Source: JADLHS01 sp020848635 (lineage in GTDB: Bacteria; Verrucomicrobiota; Verrucomicrobiia; Limisphaerales; JADLHS01). Taken from it: a DNA stretch of 64,000 nt. The stretch lies in assembly GCA_037044975.1 (NCBI GenBank), contig JBAOIL010000037.1, forward strand, positions 1 through 64,000, read 5' to 3'. Below the pieces are notes generated by a model. The model did not search any database and had not been told where the DNA came from. It saw nothing but the letters and a program-made list of their open reading frames with translations. Position 1 is the stretch's first letter; the number at the start of each line of letters is the position of its first letter. A program made the translations under genes and the position numbers. Of this stretch, positions 20,401 through 31,200 are shown piece by piece.

Positions 20401-22573
20401 CCGGTCCGCTGCGGAAGAAAGGAACATAGCTGACGAATGTCGCGCTGCTCGCGGGATTATAGGTTGCGTCCGTGCCGCGCAGAACTTCAGTGCGATCGCG
20501 CACACCGTCACCGTCCGTATCGGCGAGATTGGGATTCGTCGGCATCGGCGCATTGACTTCGGCGTAATCAGAAAGACCGTCGCCATCGCTGTCGGCGTCC
20601 AGCGGGTTTGTGCTGGAGTAGCCCTCTGACAAATCAGACAGACCTTCCCCGTCGGTGTCACTTTTGCGCGGGTCGGTGCCCCGCTGGAATTCCTGCAAGT
20701 TGCTCAAGCCGTCGCCGTCCAAGTCCGCCGCCGCCAGGGCGGGCGAGCCGGGCTGCAGCGCGTATTTCATCTCATACCAGTCCGGAATCCCGGAACCGTC
20801 AGAATCAAGATTGCGATCCACGATTTGCACGGCGTGAATGCCCAGCGCCCAGCCATCGTAGTTGGTAACGTTGATCGTCAGGTTGGAGCTCGTGAGATTG
20901 GTATATTGGACAAAGTTGGCGGATTGGAAGTTCGTGCCCGGTTTGATCAGGACAAAATCGCTTTGCGGCGCAGTCGCCGTTGTCCGGAAGAAACGGTCGG
21001 TCGTGGGGTCCGCGCCCAGCCGGACCCGCCCCTTCTGTCCGTCGTACGAACCGCCGACGATCACGTAGAGGTCGTAGTTCGTGAATGTGATGTTGCTCAG
21101 GGTGAGCGAAGCCGGAATCGCGCCGTAAGCGCGGATGAACCCGCTCATCAATCTACGATCGGGCGAACCGCCATTGTCGCTCGCGTCGCTGGCATCGCCC
21201 GTCCAGTTGAAGGTAAAGTTGGTCACAATCGCACCGTCGCTGCGGACGACTTGATTCGTGAGCGGCGTGAGAATGTCCGCTTTACTCCCCGCCGGACGCG
21301 TCCAAGTGCGAATCGGCAGCGTGTCGTTCCAGCGCGTTTGCGGAATAATGCCCGCCGTGTCATTTACGCCGAGGGTGCCATTCAAATCACCTTGCGAAAC
21401 GAAATGAATCCCGATGCCGCCGCGAAAAATGGTGGGCAAGCTGGCCGCGCTCAATGGATTCGTGCCGACGCGGCGTTCGAGCGAGTCCGGGTCGCCGTCG
21501 CCGTCGGAATCCGGAAGCAGCGGATTTGAAGCCGGTGAACCGTTCACTTCGTCGCGATCGCTAATTGAGTCGCCGTCCGTGTCCGCATTGTTCGGATTGG
21601 TTCCGAGGGCAAATTCCGCCCCGTCCCTCAGGCCATCGCCATCGGTGTCAGCCCGATTGGGATTTGATGAATTGCTTCCGGCGTTGTATTCCTGCCAGGC
21701 GGTGCGCCCGTCACCGTCGTTGTCGCTCAAAGCGTCGGCGGGATTGGCGTCGCTCAGGCCGTTATCCTCCTCCCACCAGCGCGGCAACCCGTCGGCATCA
21801 ACGTCCGCCAGCGCATTGGTGTCGGCTTCGAGCGCGACGTAATCAAATTGAATCCAGTATCCAACGTTCGGGGTGATCGGGCCGACGCGCGCGATTTCAA
21901 TCGTATTTGGTCCCGCCGAGGCCGCACCATTGGTCGCCGGAAAATTCAGAATGATGCGCGTGTCACGATCCACACGGTTGGAATAAATCAGCGTCCCCTG
22001 CCCCGCGCTGTTCAGAAATCTAACCGTGACATTGTGCGAACCAAAACTTTCGCCGCTTTGGTTGATGGGAGCGCCGAACCAGATGCCACCTCCCACCAGT
22101 TCAAAACTCAGCCGCAGCCGGGAGAGCGCGCCAGCCTGCTCGGCGGTGAGGAAGAAGTGGACACGGTTAGTCCGGTCGCCGTCCGTCAAAGCCCGCTCGA
22201 AAGCGAGGTTGGGTTCGGGATTCGGGACCGGCAGGTTCGTGGCCAGATTGTTGAACCCAATCGGATAGGTGCCGGAAAAATAGAAATCATCATCGGCGGT
22301 CGGATTCGTTCCGGCGTTGTAAAGCGGATCGCCGGGCAGGCGTGTGACCTTGCCCGGGCGCGGATCGTTGAGGTAGTTCTCCGAGGAAAACTCATCCGTG
22401 GCGATGTAGCCCGCAGCGAACGGGTCTTCGTCCACGCCGATTTGCCAGACCGGCAGGGGCGCAGCCAGGAGCGGTACGGCTGCAAACCAGACCAGAAAGC
22501 CACTCCGACCACGGGCAAAGCGCGCCAGGTCCAAAATCAACGGTGTCATCTTCATCCGTGTAGCGTAACCCAT
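17404..22573 (-). CDS. Giant DUF1800 protein with thrombospondin type-3 repeats, frameshifted
   Basis: Restored length about 1,722 residues. A signal peptide follows MGYATRMKMTPLILDL. The N-terminal two thirds carry a lectin-like or carbohydrate-binding-like region and many calcium-binding thrombospondin type-3 repeats of the form DTDGDGLRDGAEFALGTNP and DSDGDGDPDSLE. The C-terminal part starts TRAQAARLLQQATFGPTWREL and is a DUF1800 domain. At about 17792 one extra base breaks the frame; deleting it gives EPTYSPSVFNFFRPNYQPPG, the expected motif, and the frame then runs to the stop at 17404. It heads a unit with DUF1501. DUF1800/DUF1501 pairs are common at the surface of Planctomycetota and Verrucomicrobiota; their joint role is unknown. 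Confidence 0.85.
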
Positions 22574-22676
22574 CCATGCATACCTACCTCACGCAACCCT
22601 TGGAAACAAACGATACTTTTGAGGACCATCCCCGGGGCAAAGCGAAAGGGGAGGAGCGGCTGGCCGAGTCAGGTCG

Positions 22677-23781
22677 TCAAATATGCTCGCCAATTGTCGG
22701 CGGGGCGTGGTACGACGCCTCCAACTCCGGAGCCAGCCGCGCGTCCTCGCTGGCCAGCACCCGATAGTTCTTGATCTGAAAGGATACTTCCCGACCGTCG
22801 GTCAAGCCCAACTGAGCGTATTCCTCCTTTGTCATACGGCTGCGGATAATGAGGCCGGAGGGCAGTTCCAATTCGAGCCGCAGCATGATCCCCAGGAAGA
22901 ACGTGTGCCGCAATACCGCGCGATATGGTAGCAGCGCCAGATCGTTGGAAACCTGAACGGCGTACAGGCCGGAAGCCAATCCGCAGGCGCATGCCGTCCG
23001 CGTGCCCGCCGGCCGGAAACGCCATTTCATTGACCCGGGCCACGCCCGCAACCACTTCGGTGTCGAGGACGTTCATCACGCCCACGAACCGCGCGACGAA
23101 TTCGTTCGCCGGCTGCTCATACACTTCGCGGGGGGTCCCGATCTGCTCCAGATTTCCCCGGGAAAAAATCACAATGCGATTCGACACCTCCATCGCTTCC
23201 TCCTGGTCGTGGGTGACGAAAATCGTGGTCACGTTCAATTCGTGATGCAGGGTCACCAGCCATTCGCGCAACTCCTGACGAATCTTCGCGTCCACCGCGC
23301 CAAACGGTTCGTCCAGCAAGAGCACGCTGGGCTTCGGCGCGAGCGAGCGGGCGATGGCCACCCGCTGCCGCTGGCCGCCAGAGAGTTGATGGGGATAACG
23401 ATGTTCCAGTCCGTCCAGACCGAAAAGCTGCAACAGCTCCATCACCCGTGCCTTGGCCTCGGACGGCTTCCACTTCTTGATCTTGAGCCCGAAGGCGATG
23501 TTTTTGAACACGGTCATGCTCTTGAACAGGGCGTAGCTCTGGAACACAAACCCGATATTGCGCTTCTGCACCGGCACCTCGTTCACGCGTTCACCCCGCA
23601 CAAAGATGTCGCCCTCGGTCGGCACTTCCAGCCCGGCAATCATGCGAAGCACCGTCGTCTTGCCACCGCCGCTGGGCCCGAACAAGGCCATCAACTCGCC
23701 ATCGTTGACGGTGAAGTTGACATCGTTGACGGCGGTGACATCGCCGAACTTTTTGCTGACGTTCTTAAGTTCGATGCTCAT
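22677..23781 (-). CDS. cysA: Sulfate/thiosulfate ABC transporter ATPase, frameshifted near the end
   Basis: ATP-binding subunit of the sulfate/thiosulfate importer. The nucleotide-binding domain is complete: Walker A GPSGGGKTT, Q-loop FVFQSYALF, signature LSGGQRQRVAIARSL, Walker B VLLLDEPFGAVD and the switch VTHDQEEAME. Around 22970 the frame shifts; the alternative frame continues LYAVQVSNDLALLPYRAV and LRLELELPSGLIIRSRMT and ends at 22677, which completes the C-terminal TOBE-like regulatory domain of CysA (total about 368 residues). The start overlaps the cysW stop (ATGA), so the three permease genes are translationally coupled. The binding proteins are 15 kb away in the sulfur operon. Confidence 0.9.
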
Positions 23782-24713
23782 TCAGATTTGCGTTGCGCCA
23801 GAATTACCGTGGCGCCGGATTCCTCCAGCACCGCCTGCTGGGCCAGTTCAAACTCGCGCTGCTGTTTCCATTCGAGAAACGTCTTGAGGCCGAGCGTCAC
23901 CAACGCGAGCATCGCCAGCAAACTCGCAACCGCAAACGCCGCCGGCCCCTGATACTCGTTGTAGAGTTTCTCCACCCGCAGCGGCATGGTGTCCGTCTGG
24001 CCGGTAATGTGACCGCTCACCACCGAGACCGCACCGAACTCGCCCATCGCCCGCGCGTTGCACAGGATGATGCCGTAGATCAAGCCCCATTTCACCGACG
24101 GCAGCGTGACGTGCCAGAACGTCTGCCAGCCATTCGCGCCCAAGGTAAGCGCCGCCTGTTCCTGGTCTGTGCCCGTGGCCTGCATCACGGGAATCAACTC
24201 GCGCGCGACGAATGGGAACGTGATGAACACCGTCGCCAACACAATGCCCGGCACGGCGAAGATGATCTTTAGGTCATGCTCGCTCAACCACGGGCCGAAG
24301 AAACCCTGCAAACCGAACAACACGATGAACATCAAGCCCGCCACCACCGGCGAGACCGAAAAGGGCAGGTCAATCAGCGTGATGAGCAGCGCTTTGCCTC
24401 GAAACTCGAACTTGGCAATGGCCCAAGCTGCCGCCAGACCGAACAGCACGTTCAACGGCACGCTGATCGCCGCCACCAGCAAGGTCAGTTTGATCGCCGA
24501 CCACGAATCCGGATGGGTCAACGCCGACCAGTACACCGACCAGCCTTTGGCAAACGCCTGCACGAACACATTGGCCAGTGGCAGGAAGAGGAACACCAAG
24601 CAGAACAACATCGCAATGGCGATGAGCGTCCACTTCGCGAGAGGTGATTCTTCCGTGCCGCGTTGGGATTTCTTGCGGCCTGCCGCCCATTGCTTTTTGG
24701 TAATGCCGGCCAT
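23778..24713 (-). CDS. cysW: Sulfate/thiosulfate ABC transporter permease CysW
   Basis: A 311-residue inner-membrane permease with six predicted helices. Family motifs include NVLFGLAAAWAIAKFEFRGKALLITLIDLPFSVSP-type text and the EAA loop ELIPVMQATGTDQEQAALTLGANGWQTF, which docks to the ATPase; RAMGEFGAVSVVSGHITGQT is typical of CysW. The gene starts one base after the stop of cysT and overlaps cysA by four bases. Together with CysT it forms the channel for sulfate or thiosulfate, supplied by the periplasmic Sbp proteins. Confidence 0.93.
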   Translation of the reverse strand: MAGITKKQWAAGRKKSQRGTEESPLAKWTLIAIAMLFCLVFLFLPLANVFVQAFAKGWSVYWSALTHPDSWSAIKLTLLVAAISVPLNVLFGLAAAWAIAKFEFRGKALLITLIDLPFSVSPVVAGLMFIVLFGLQGFFGPWLSEHDLKIIFAVPGIVLATVFITFPFVARELIPVMQATGTDQEQAALTLGANGWQTFWHVTLPSVKWGLIYGIILCNARAMGEFGAVSVVSGHITGQTDTMPLRVEKLYNEYQGPAAFAVASLLAMLALVTLGLKTFLEWKQQREFELAQQAVLEESGATVILAQRKSE

Positions 24714-24714
24714 G

Positions 24715-25540
24715 TCAGTTCAAAAACTTGTTCGCCCACTGCTCCAACAGATTGATGAATCCCAGCAATCCAAAGGAAAAGATCAACAGCACCACCGCCA
24801 ATGTCATCGCCCCGGCGTAATCGATATTCCTCCAACCGCATCACGATGAGGTACGGAGCGATCTCGGTCTTGAACGGCAGGTTGCCCGAGATGAATACAA
24901 TCGAACCGTATTCGCCAATCGCCCGCGCGAATGCCAGGGCGAAGCCCGTGATGATGGACGGCAGCAGCGACGGGGCGATCACGCTCAGGAATGTTCGCAA
25001 CCGCCCGGCCCCGAGGGTCGCGGCGGACTCCTCCACCTCACGTTCAAAGTTTTCAATCACCGGTTGCAGGGTTCGCACGACAAATGGCATCCCGACGAAA
25101 GTCAGGGCGATGACGATCCCGAGCGGTGTGAACGCGCCCTTGATGCCCAACGGCACCAGATATTTGCCCAGCCAACCGTTCGTTGCGAACAGGTTCGCCA
25201 ACGTCAATCCCGCGACCGCCGTCGGCAGGGCAAACGGAAAATCCACCATCGCATCAATGAGCCGGCGACCGGGAAACTCATAGCGGGTCAACACCCAGGC
25301 GAGCAGCGTGCCAAACACGGCATTCGCCAGTGCCGCGATTAAAGATGCGCCAAAGGTGAGTTTGTACGCCGCCAGCGCCCGCTCCGTCGTCGCCAGCCGC
25401 CAGAACTCGCTCCACGGAATGCCGAGCGTCTTGAGGATGATGCCGCCGATGGGAATGAGGACAATCGCGCTCAAGTAAAAGAGCGTAAACCCCATCGTCA
25501 GGCCGAAGCCGGGCATTGCATTGAATTTCTTGTTGGCCAT
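24715..25540 (-). CDS. cysT: Sulfate/thiosulfate ABC transporter permease CysT, frameshifted near the end
   Basis: First gene of the permease operon. Membrane helices and the CysT motifs LTRYEFPGRRLIDAMVDFPFALPTAVAGL and FARAIGEYGSIVFISGNLP are present, as is the EAA loop with EESAATLGAGRLRTF. After LEEY (about 24822) one extra base sends the frame into cysW; removing it gives EEYDYAGAMTLAVVLLIF, one last membrane helix and a stop at 24715, directly before the cysW start. This restores about 275 residues, the usual length. An AT-rich stretch at about 25560-25590 upstream may hold the promoter. Confidence 0.9.
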
Positions 25541-25636
25541 CCGTGTGCGACCCGAAGACTAACTTTTAATTCCTTTAGCGCACAATCCTAGAATGCGCCG
25601 AACCACTGACGGGGTGATTGAAGCCGGGCCCATCAT

Positions 25637-26077
25637 TTACGGAGCCGAGGCCGCTTCGGTGGCCAGACCGACCTTGGAGATGTCCAACTGCTGCAACACA
25701 TCCAACACGTTGATCATGTTTTGATAATCCACGTCGTTCGAGCCCTCGACCACAACGCCCAGTTCAGAATCGGCCGCCTTCAGTTGCTGCAGTTTTGTTT
25801 TTAGCACCGACGTCGTGCACGGTTCCCGGTTCAGGAACGCCTGACCTCGGTCGTCCACCACGATGCGGTTGATTTTCGGCTTCGGCGCGTCGGGCTTTGC
25901 CGGTGGCGGTTTACCGGAGGGCAGATTGATCTCCAGGCTGTTGGTCAACTGCGGAGTGGTGATGATGAAAATCACCAGCAGGACGAACACGAGGTCCAAC
26001 AGCGGCGTGATGTTCAACTCGTTAAGCGAGCCGTGGCCCTCGCGGTGAATTCTTCTGAAGGCGCGTCGCTTTTTCAT
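25637..26077 (-). CDS. exbD: ExbD/TolR-type proton channel subunit (second copy)
   Basis: A 146-residue protein from the ATG at 26077 that overlaps the stop of the TonB gene (ATGA). It has the ExbD plan: short cytoplasmic N-terminus with SLNELNITPLLDLVFVLLVIFIITTP, where the Asp in the single membrane helix is the proton-coupled residue, then a periplasmic domain. Start choice rests on the overlap and on the length typical of the family. It is the last gene of the exbB-exbD-tonB-exbD cluster. Two ExbD copies in one cluster are common when the two proteins pair as different halves of one complex. Confidence 0.9.
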   Translation of the reverse strand: MKKRRAFRRIHREGHGSLNELNITPLLDLVFVLLVIFIITTPQLTNSLEINLPSGKPPPAKPDAPKPKINRIVVDDRGQAFLNREPCTTSVLKTKLQQLKAADSELGVVVEGSNDVDYQNMINVLDVLQQLDISKVGLATEAASAP

Positions 26078-26757
26078 TCTAGGGGAACCTCCGTGGCCAC
26101 CTGGACATCGAATCGCACCAGCACTTTTCCCGGAAAGCCTTTCGGCGGTGGACGACCGATGGTCGCGGTTTCCACCAGCACCTTTTTCACGGAATTGTCC
26201 CACGCCACATTGCCCGAACCGCGCTGCCAGGTGGTGCCCTGAATCCGACCATCGCGCGCCAGGGCCACTTCCACTTCGGCCACATAATTGTCATCCGCTA
26301 AGCCTTCCGGCCGATTCCAGCGGGTCCGTAGCGTGTATTCCACAAAACCTTTGTAGATGACGTTGGGATCGGAAGACGTCTCCACAACCTTGCCCCCCTC
26401 GAAATCAAAAGCCGGCAACGCCGCCGCCGCGGGCGCTGCCGCAGGCGGTGCAGTGGCTGCGGGCGGCGGCTCGGTCGCCGCCTTGGCGACTTCGGTTCGG
26501 GGCGCGATGACCGGCTTCGGCAAATCGGGTTTCGGCTCCTCGATTTCCGGTTTCGGCTCCGGCGGCTTTTCCTTGGGTTTTTCTTCGGGTGGTTTTTCCT
26601 TCGGCACCATCGTCACGGCGATTTTTTTCAAGTCCTTGCCGAGCATCCCTTCGCGCGCCGCGATAAAGACGAGCGCGCCGATGATGATCCCGTGGAAAAC
26701 CAGGGAAATCATCGCGCTTAATCGCGACGTACGTTTGTCTTTGCGACGATCCGCCAT
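26074..26757 (-). CDS. tonB: TonB family energy transducer
   Basis: A 227-residue protein with a cytoplasmic N-terminus, one membrane anchor (LSAMISLVFHGIIIGALVFIA), a long Pro/Lys/Glu spacer (KEKPPEEKPKEKPPEPKPE) and an Ala/Pro stretch, and a C-terminal TonB-like domain with YTLRTRWNRPEGLADDNYVAEVEVAL and SGNVAWDNSVKKVL. It would carry energy from the ExbB/ExbD channel to outer-membrane receptors; no such receptor is in the window. It sits between two exbD genes. Confidence 0.88.
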   Translation of the reverse strand: MADRRKDKRTSRLSAMISLVFHGIIIGALVFIAAREGMLGKDLKKIAVTMVPKEKPPEEKPKEKPPEPKPEIEEPKPDLPKPVIAPRTEVAKAATEPPPAATAPPAAAPAAAALPAFDFEGGKVVETSSDPNVIYKGFVEYTLRTRWNRPEGLADDNYVAEVEVALARDGRIQGTTWQRGSGNVAWDNSVKKVLVETATIGRPPPKGFPGKVLVRFDVQVATEVPLE

Positions 26758-26766
26758 AAGAATGGA

Positions 26767-27180
26767 CTAATGCTTCTCGTTGGGTTCGGTCGCGAGGTCC
26801 ACTTTCACAACGTTAGCCTGCTGCAAGGCATCCATGACGGTGACAATGTGCCGGTATTTCGTTTTGCTGTCGCCGCGCACAATCACGCTGAGGTCGGGGT
26901 CATCCACCCGCAACTGCACGAGTTCCTGCAACAATCCGTCCAACGTCACCTGCTTCTTATTGAGGTGAATCGTGCCCGCCGCGTCCACCGTCACATAGTT
27001 GGCTTTGGGCGGCGAATCCTTCTGCTTCTTGGACGCTGTGGGCAGACGCAGATCCAGATCGTTGACAATCGGCGTGGTAGTGATGATGAAGATCACGAGC
27101 AGCACGAATGCAAGATCGAGCAGCGGAGTGATATTCAACTCCGTCAACGATTGATGCACGGATTTGCTGCACTTCCTCAT
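26767..27180 (-). CDS. exbD: ExbD/TolR-type proton channel subunit (first copy)
   Basis: A 137-residue ExbD protein. SLTELNITPLLDLAFVLLVIFIITTTP gives the membrane helix with its conserved Asp, followed by a periplasmic domain with a charged Lys-rich linker (TASKKQKDSPPK) and DLSVIVRGDSKTKYRHIVTVMDAL. Its start overlaps the exbB stop (27177-27180), so it is translationally coupled to it. It differs clearly from the second ExbD at 25637, arguing for distinct roles within one complex. Confidence 0.92.
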   Translation of the reverse strand: MRKCSKSVHQSLTELNITPLLDLAFVLLVIFIITTTPIVNDLDLRLPTASKKQKDSPPKANYVTVDAAGTIHLNKKQVTLDGLLQELVQLRVDDPDLSVIVRGDSKTKYRHIVTVMDALQQANVVKVDLATEPNEKH

Positions 27181-27989
27181 ATATGGGAAGCCTGCACGGC
27201 AGTGGTGGCGTGATAATCTTGATGTTTCAGCGCTCGTGTCATGGCGTCAGAAATTTCTTCACCGATAGGCCGTGCATCCACATAGGTGTGTTCAATCTGC
27301 GTCGCGAAGCGGATCGCAAATGCGTCCAATTCCTGGGTAAATGCGCGAATTTTCGTCACCATGAAGTTGTAGGCAAACATGGCCGGAATCGCGACCAGCA
27401 GCCCGATGACGGTGCAGATCAACGCGCCCGCCACGCCCGGCGCCATGGCCGTGAGGCTGGCGCTATTTGCCTTGGCAATCCCGGAGAAGGTCTCCATCAC
27501 GCCCCAGACCGTTCCCAGCAGACCGATGAACGGCCCGCCCGCGACGGCGGTCGAGAGCACAATCATACCCTTTTCCAAGGCGAGCGCTTCGTGCATGGCG
27601 GCCTCCTCCAGCGACACCCGCACGGAATCAAACCCGGCCTGGGTGATCCGGGTCTCGGCTTTGACGACCACGGGATGTTTCGTGAGTTGGAATTGCAGTT
27701 CCTCCTGCCCGCTGACATATAGTTCGTAGGCGGGTGCGCCATCGAACTTAACGCCTTTGCGATGCAGATCCAGCGGCTCGCGCGTCTCGTGGTAGGCGGC
27801 AAAGAACTTTTTCGAGGCCGAACTCGCGCGCCAGAGCTGGAGAATCTTCGTGATGATGACCGACCAGCTAAACAGCGAGACGAGGACGAGCGCGCCGATC
27901 GTGATCTTGCCTTCGAGGGTCGCCTTTTCAAACGCGAATTGCAGCGCGCCGGAGGCGAACATGGGAGTGAACAAGGATTGGGTTAGCAT
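27177..27989 (-). CDS. exbB: ExbB/TolQ/MotA family proton channel protein
   Basis: A 270-residue membrane protein. Three helices are visible: TIGALVLVSLFSWSVIITKIL near the N-terminus, then the pair LSTAVAGGPFIGLLGTVWGVMETF and MAPGVAGALICTVIGLLVAIPAMFAYN, the conserved ExbB/TolQ channel segment. A long cytoplasmic loop separates the first from the second. It forms the pentameric motor that uses the proton gradient with ExbD. First gene of its cluster, with a 231-base gap upstream holding an inverted repeat. Confidence 0.93.
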   Translation of the reverse strand: MLTQSLFTPMFASGALQFAFEKATLEGKITIGALVLVSLFSWSVIITKILQLWRASSASKKFFAAYHETREPLDLHRKGVKFDGAPAYELYVSGQEELQFQLTKHPVVVKAETRITQAGFDSVRVSLEEAAMHEALALEKGMIVLSTAVAGGPFIGLLGTVWGVMETFSGIAKANSASLTAMAPGVAGALICTVIGLLVAIPAMFAYNFMVTKIRAFTQELDAFAIRFATQIEHTYVDARPIGEEISDAMTRALKHQDYHATTAVQASHI

Positions 27990-28022
27990 AATTGTAAACT
28001 GATATGATTGAGAATGAATGAA

Positions 28023-28186
28023 CGCCCGCCCTCACCCTGACCCTCTCCCCCAGTAGAGGGAACAGCCGTCGGGCGCAACGGGCCTTTCATAAGCGCGTTG
28101 AGCAATCGCTGGGTTGGGATCTTTCGGTAACGGTGCCGAATAATTCCCCCGCTCCCCGGGAGAGCGGACCGGAGTCAGGGCGAGCG
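28023..28186. repeat. Imperfect inverted repeat, REP-like, between tpsA and exbB
   Basis: The words CGCCCGCCCTCACCCTGACC... (28023-28050) and their imperfect complement at 28158-28186 (GGGAGAGCGGACCGGAGTC...) frame a spacer of about 107 bases. CCCTCACCCTGACCCTCTCCC is a word I associate with dispersed palindromic elements in many GC-rich bacteria. It fills most of the 231-base gap after the end of tpsA and may act as a transcript end or simply be a mobile palindrome. No open frame of note is present. Confidence 0.5.
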
Positions 28187-28220
28187 TTGAACAAACTGCT
28201 CAGAAAGGTCTTTACCGCGC

Positions 28221-31200
28221 TCATAGCCTTTTCTCCGGAAGAATGACCGTCACGCGGCCGGTGGTTTTGGCGAGTCGGGGGCCGGTGCGCTTCTTGGTCA
28301 ATTCATCCGCTTCCTCGCTCTTCTTGCCCGCCGCCGCCTCCTTGGTCTGCTCGTCGGTCTGCGCACTCTGGCTAGTGCTGCCCGCCGCGTTGCCTTGGGC
28401 AAAACCCATTTGGGAGGAACCCACGTCCCCGCTGGCGGAAATGTTTTGCGAGAGCAAGGCGGCATCCACATTCGCCCCGCTGGCGGTGACACTACCCACA
28501 CCGATAATCGTGCCGGAGATGGTGTCACCTGCGCTCACGCTGGCATTGCCGCCGGCCAGGGCGGTAACGTTCACGTTTTGATTGGCCGAAATGTCGAGCC
28601 CATCGCGCGCAAAAACGAGTCCCTTGATATCGCCGCTGGCGTCCAGTTTCACGGTGCTACCGATGACACCCGACCCGCTGGCGTCAATGTTGCCGACGAA
28701 GTCCACCACCGTTATTTCCTTGCCGTCCGAACCGATTTCCGTGTGCTTCGACCCAGCCCGAAGCGCCACCGTACCGAGATTGTTGCCGACACCGTTGAGG
28801 GGGATTTGAACAATACCACCCGCGCTGGCGAATGATGTCGCCCCGGGGCGTTTCGACGAGAATATCCCCCACCGTGTTTTGCGACCTGGGAAAGGCCGGA
28901 TCCAGCGACGGCGGGAAGGTCGTGGCGAGAATGCCGCTCCCGGGAATGGTGGGTGTGTAGGAACGAATCACCCGCGACACGGGATCCACGTAAATTCTTT
29001 CCACCGTTGCCGCCCCCGTGCCGCCCGTGCCAGCATCCACGTCCCCTTCGAGCGAACGCACCAACACATTGCCCCCGTCGTACAGCGGCAATGCGCGAAC
29101 CGTTCACATTGATGTCGCCTCTGGCAATGACCGTCACGTCGCTTTGATCCACGGTAAAAATACCGCGCGCGGCTTGCCCGCCCGCCGTGAAGTCGCGAGA
29201 GCCGACGCTGACTTCGCCTTCCGCCAGCACGGTAATGTCGCCGCCATTGAGCGAAGCGATCTTGGTCGAGAACATGTCGAGATCGCCGGACAAAGTAACG
29301 TTGATGTCCGCGCCTTCGGTGAAATACTTCGCCAGCGCGGCGTTGGCGCGGGGTCCTTGCGACACGATGCCCACGGTGGCCCCGAGATCGAGATTGTGCG
29401 CGGTGAAATTGAATTGCCCGCCACCGCCAAGCCGATAGCCGGAATCAGGATTGATCGGCACATCCTGACTGTTGGCATAGAGCTGCTGCACCTGCGCGGC
29501 ACTCACAAACTCCGCCGGCTCCGTAGCGGGTTCACCGCTCGGCAGAAAAATGGGAAACCCATTTGCATCGAACTTGCGGACTTGCAGGCTCAACAACGCC
29601 TGCAATTGATCGCCCGTCATGCGGCCCTGAAAGGTCAGCACTTTCGTCGTCGGATTGTAGAAGAACTGGTTTTGCACCCCGGCCGCCGAACCCACAAGCG
29701 GCGGATAAACAAGATCAAACAGGCCGAAGTTCGGCGCCGTCGCGACGGTGACTCCGGTGAACTCGTTGCGGTTGATGATGCTGCCGGTGACGTTGATGCT
29801 CGTAACATCGTTTGCGCGAAGATTCTGGCCGTCGAAACGGCTGTTGATCAGGTCACCCCCAACCGTGATCTCAGCGCGTTTTGGGGAACCCAAAAGGATT
29901 CCTTCCACGTTACCGGCGATGCTGAGCCGCACCGGGGCCGAGTCGTTCAAATGAATGGGCACAGCGGCATGATCCGCCCCGCCGAAATCACCGGGCTGTT
30001 GGTACTGGGTCTTTTCACTGTCCGACACGATGAGTTGCGTCAGGCCACCACTCCCCATCCCGATCAGCGAACCACCGCCAGTCGTGGTAATCGTGAGATT
30101 TCCGGTCGGCGAAGGGAACAGGACCAAGTCGTTGCCAACCGTGACGCCGCCCGCACCAGCGGTAATTTGCAGCGTGCCAGGATAAATCGGCGGTAGATTG
30201 CCCTCGAAAGTGTCAAGGTAACGGGGCAGTGCCGTGCCCAACAATTGAACGGCATTGGCCGCCTGGAGCCCCACGGAGGCATCGGAAGCGTAGTCGAAAA
30301 GATGCTTGGCCGGTGATCCCGCGAGGCCGAAATTGTTGAAAATCCCGTTTGGATTACGAACTTCGTTCAGCAAAATGTCGTTGCCGGCGATGACCGTCCA
30401 GCCGCCATTGACCAAGCTCAGATCCAGCAACCGCCGCGACGAGGGATACGCCGGCTCGCCAACAGGCGGACGCGTGCCGATCGGAACCCCGGCAAAACCC
30501 GCGTCGCGACCGGCCACAATCGAGCCAATTCCATTACGAACAACAAAATGCCCGGCAACATATCGGCCCGCCGCAACGGTCACGTCACCCGGTTGCGGGC
30601 CGAAAGCCCCGCTGCCCGCATCCGTCTGAATGTCCCCCGCCACGGGAATGAAACTGATCACATCCCATCTGGCTTTCAACGTGACATCCCCGCCTTGCGC
30701 CGTGCTGATGCCCCCGAGCGTGTAGCGATTTTCGCCCGTGGCCGGGTCAAACTGCTGTTCAAGTTCGTAACCAGCCGCAGTAAAGCGGAACGCGCTGGCC
30801 TTGTTACCGGTGTTAATGCTGCCGCCGACGGCGTTCGCGGTGATATTGCCACCCGCGATCGTCCGCACAAAACCACCGGCCACGGTGATGTTGTTTCCGG
30901 CGAGCAGATTGATATTCCCCTGCCCCGCTTCAATCGCCCCCGTGCCACTGAGCGCGATATTGCCCGTTCCGGACAGGACTTTGTTCGGCGCCGTGAAATC
31001 GCGACCAGCCTGCAAGGTTATGGACCAGTTCTGCCCGCCCAGAATGCTCGCGCCGCTGGCGATGGTGATGTTATTGCCGGCCTCCAGTTTGAGCAGACTG
31101 CCGGGCAGATTTACGCCGGTGCCGGCCACCAGATCCCACGTTGTGTTGGCGGCGATCGTTATGTTGCGGGTGGCTTGGAGATCAATCTGCGAGAAGCCAA

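Noticed and set aside
29018..30196. Long plus-strand open frame over tpsA (392 codons)
   Set aside because: Antisense of the beta-helical part of TpsA, which has clear family features on the minus strand.
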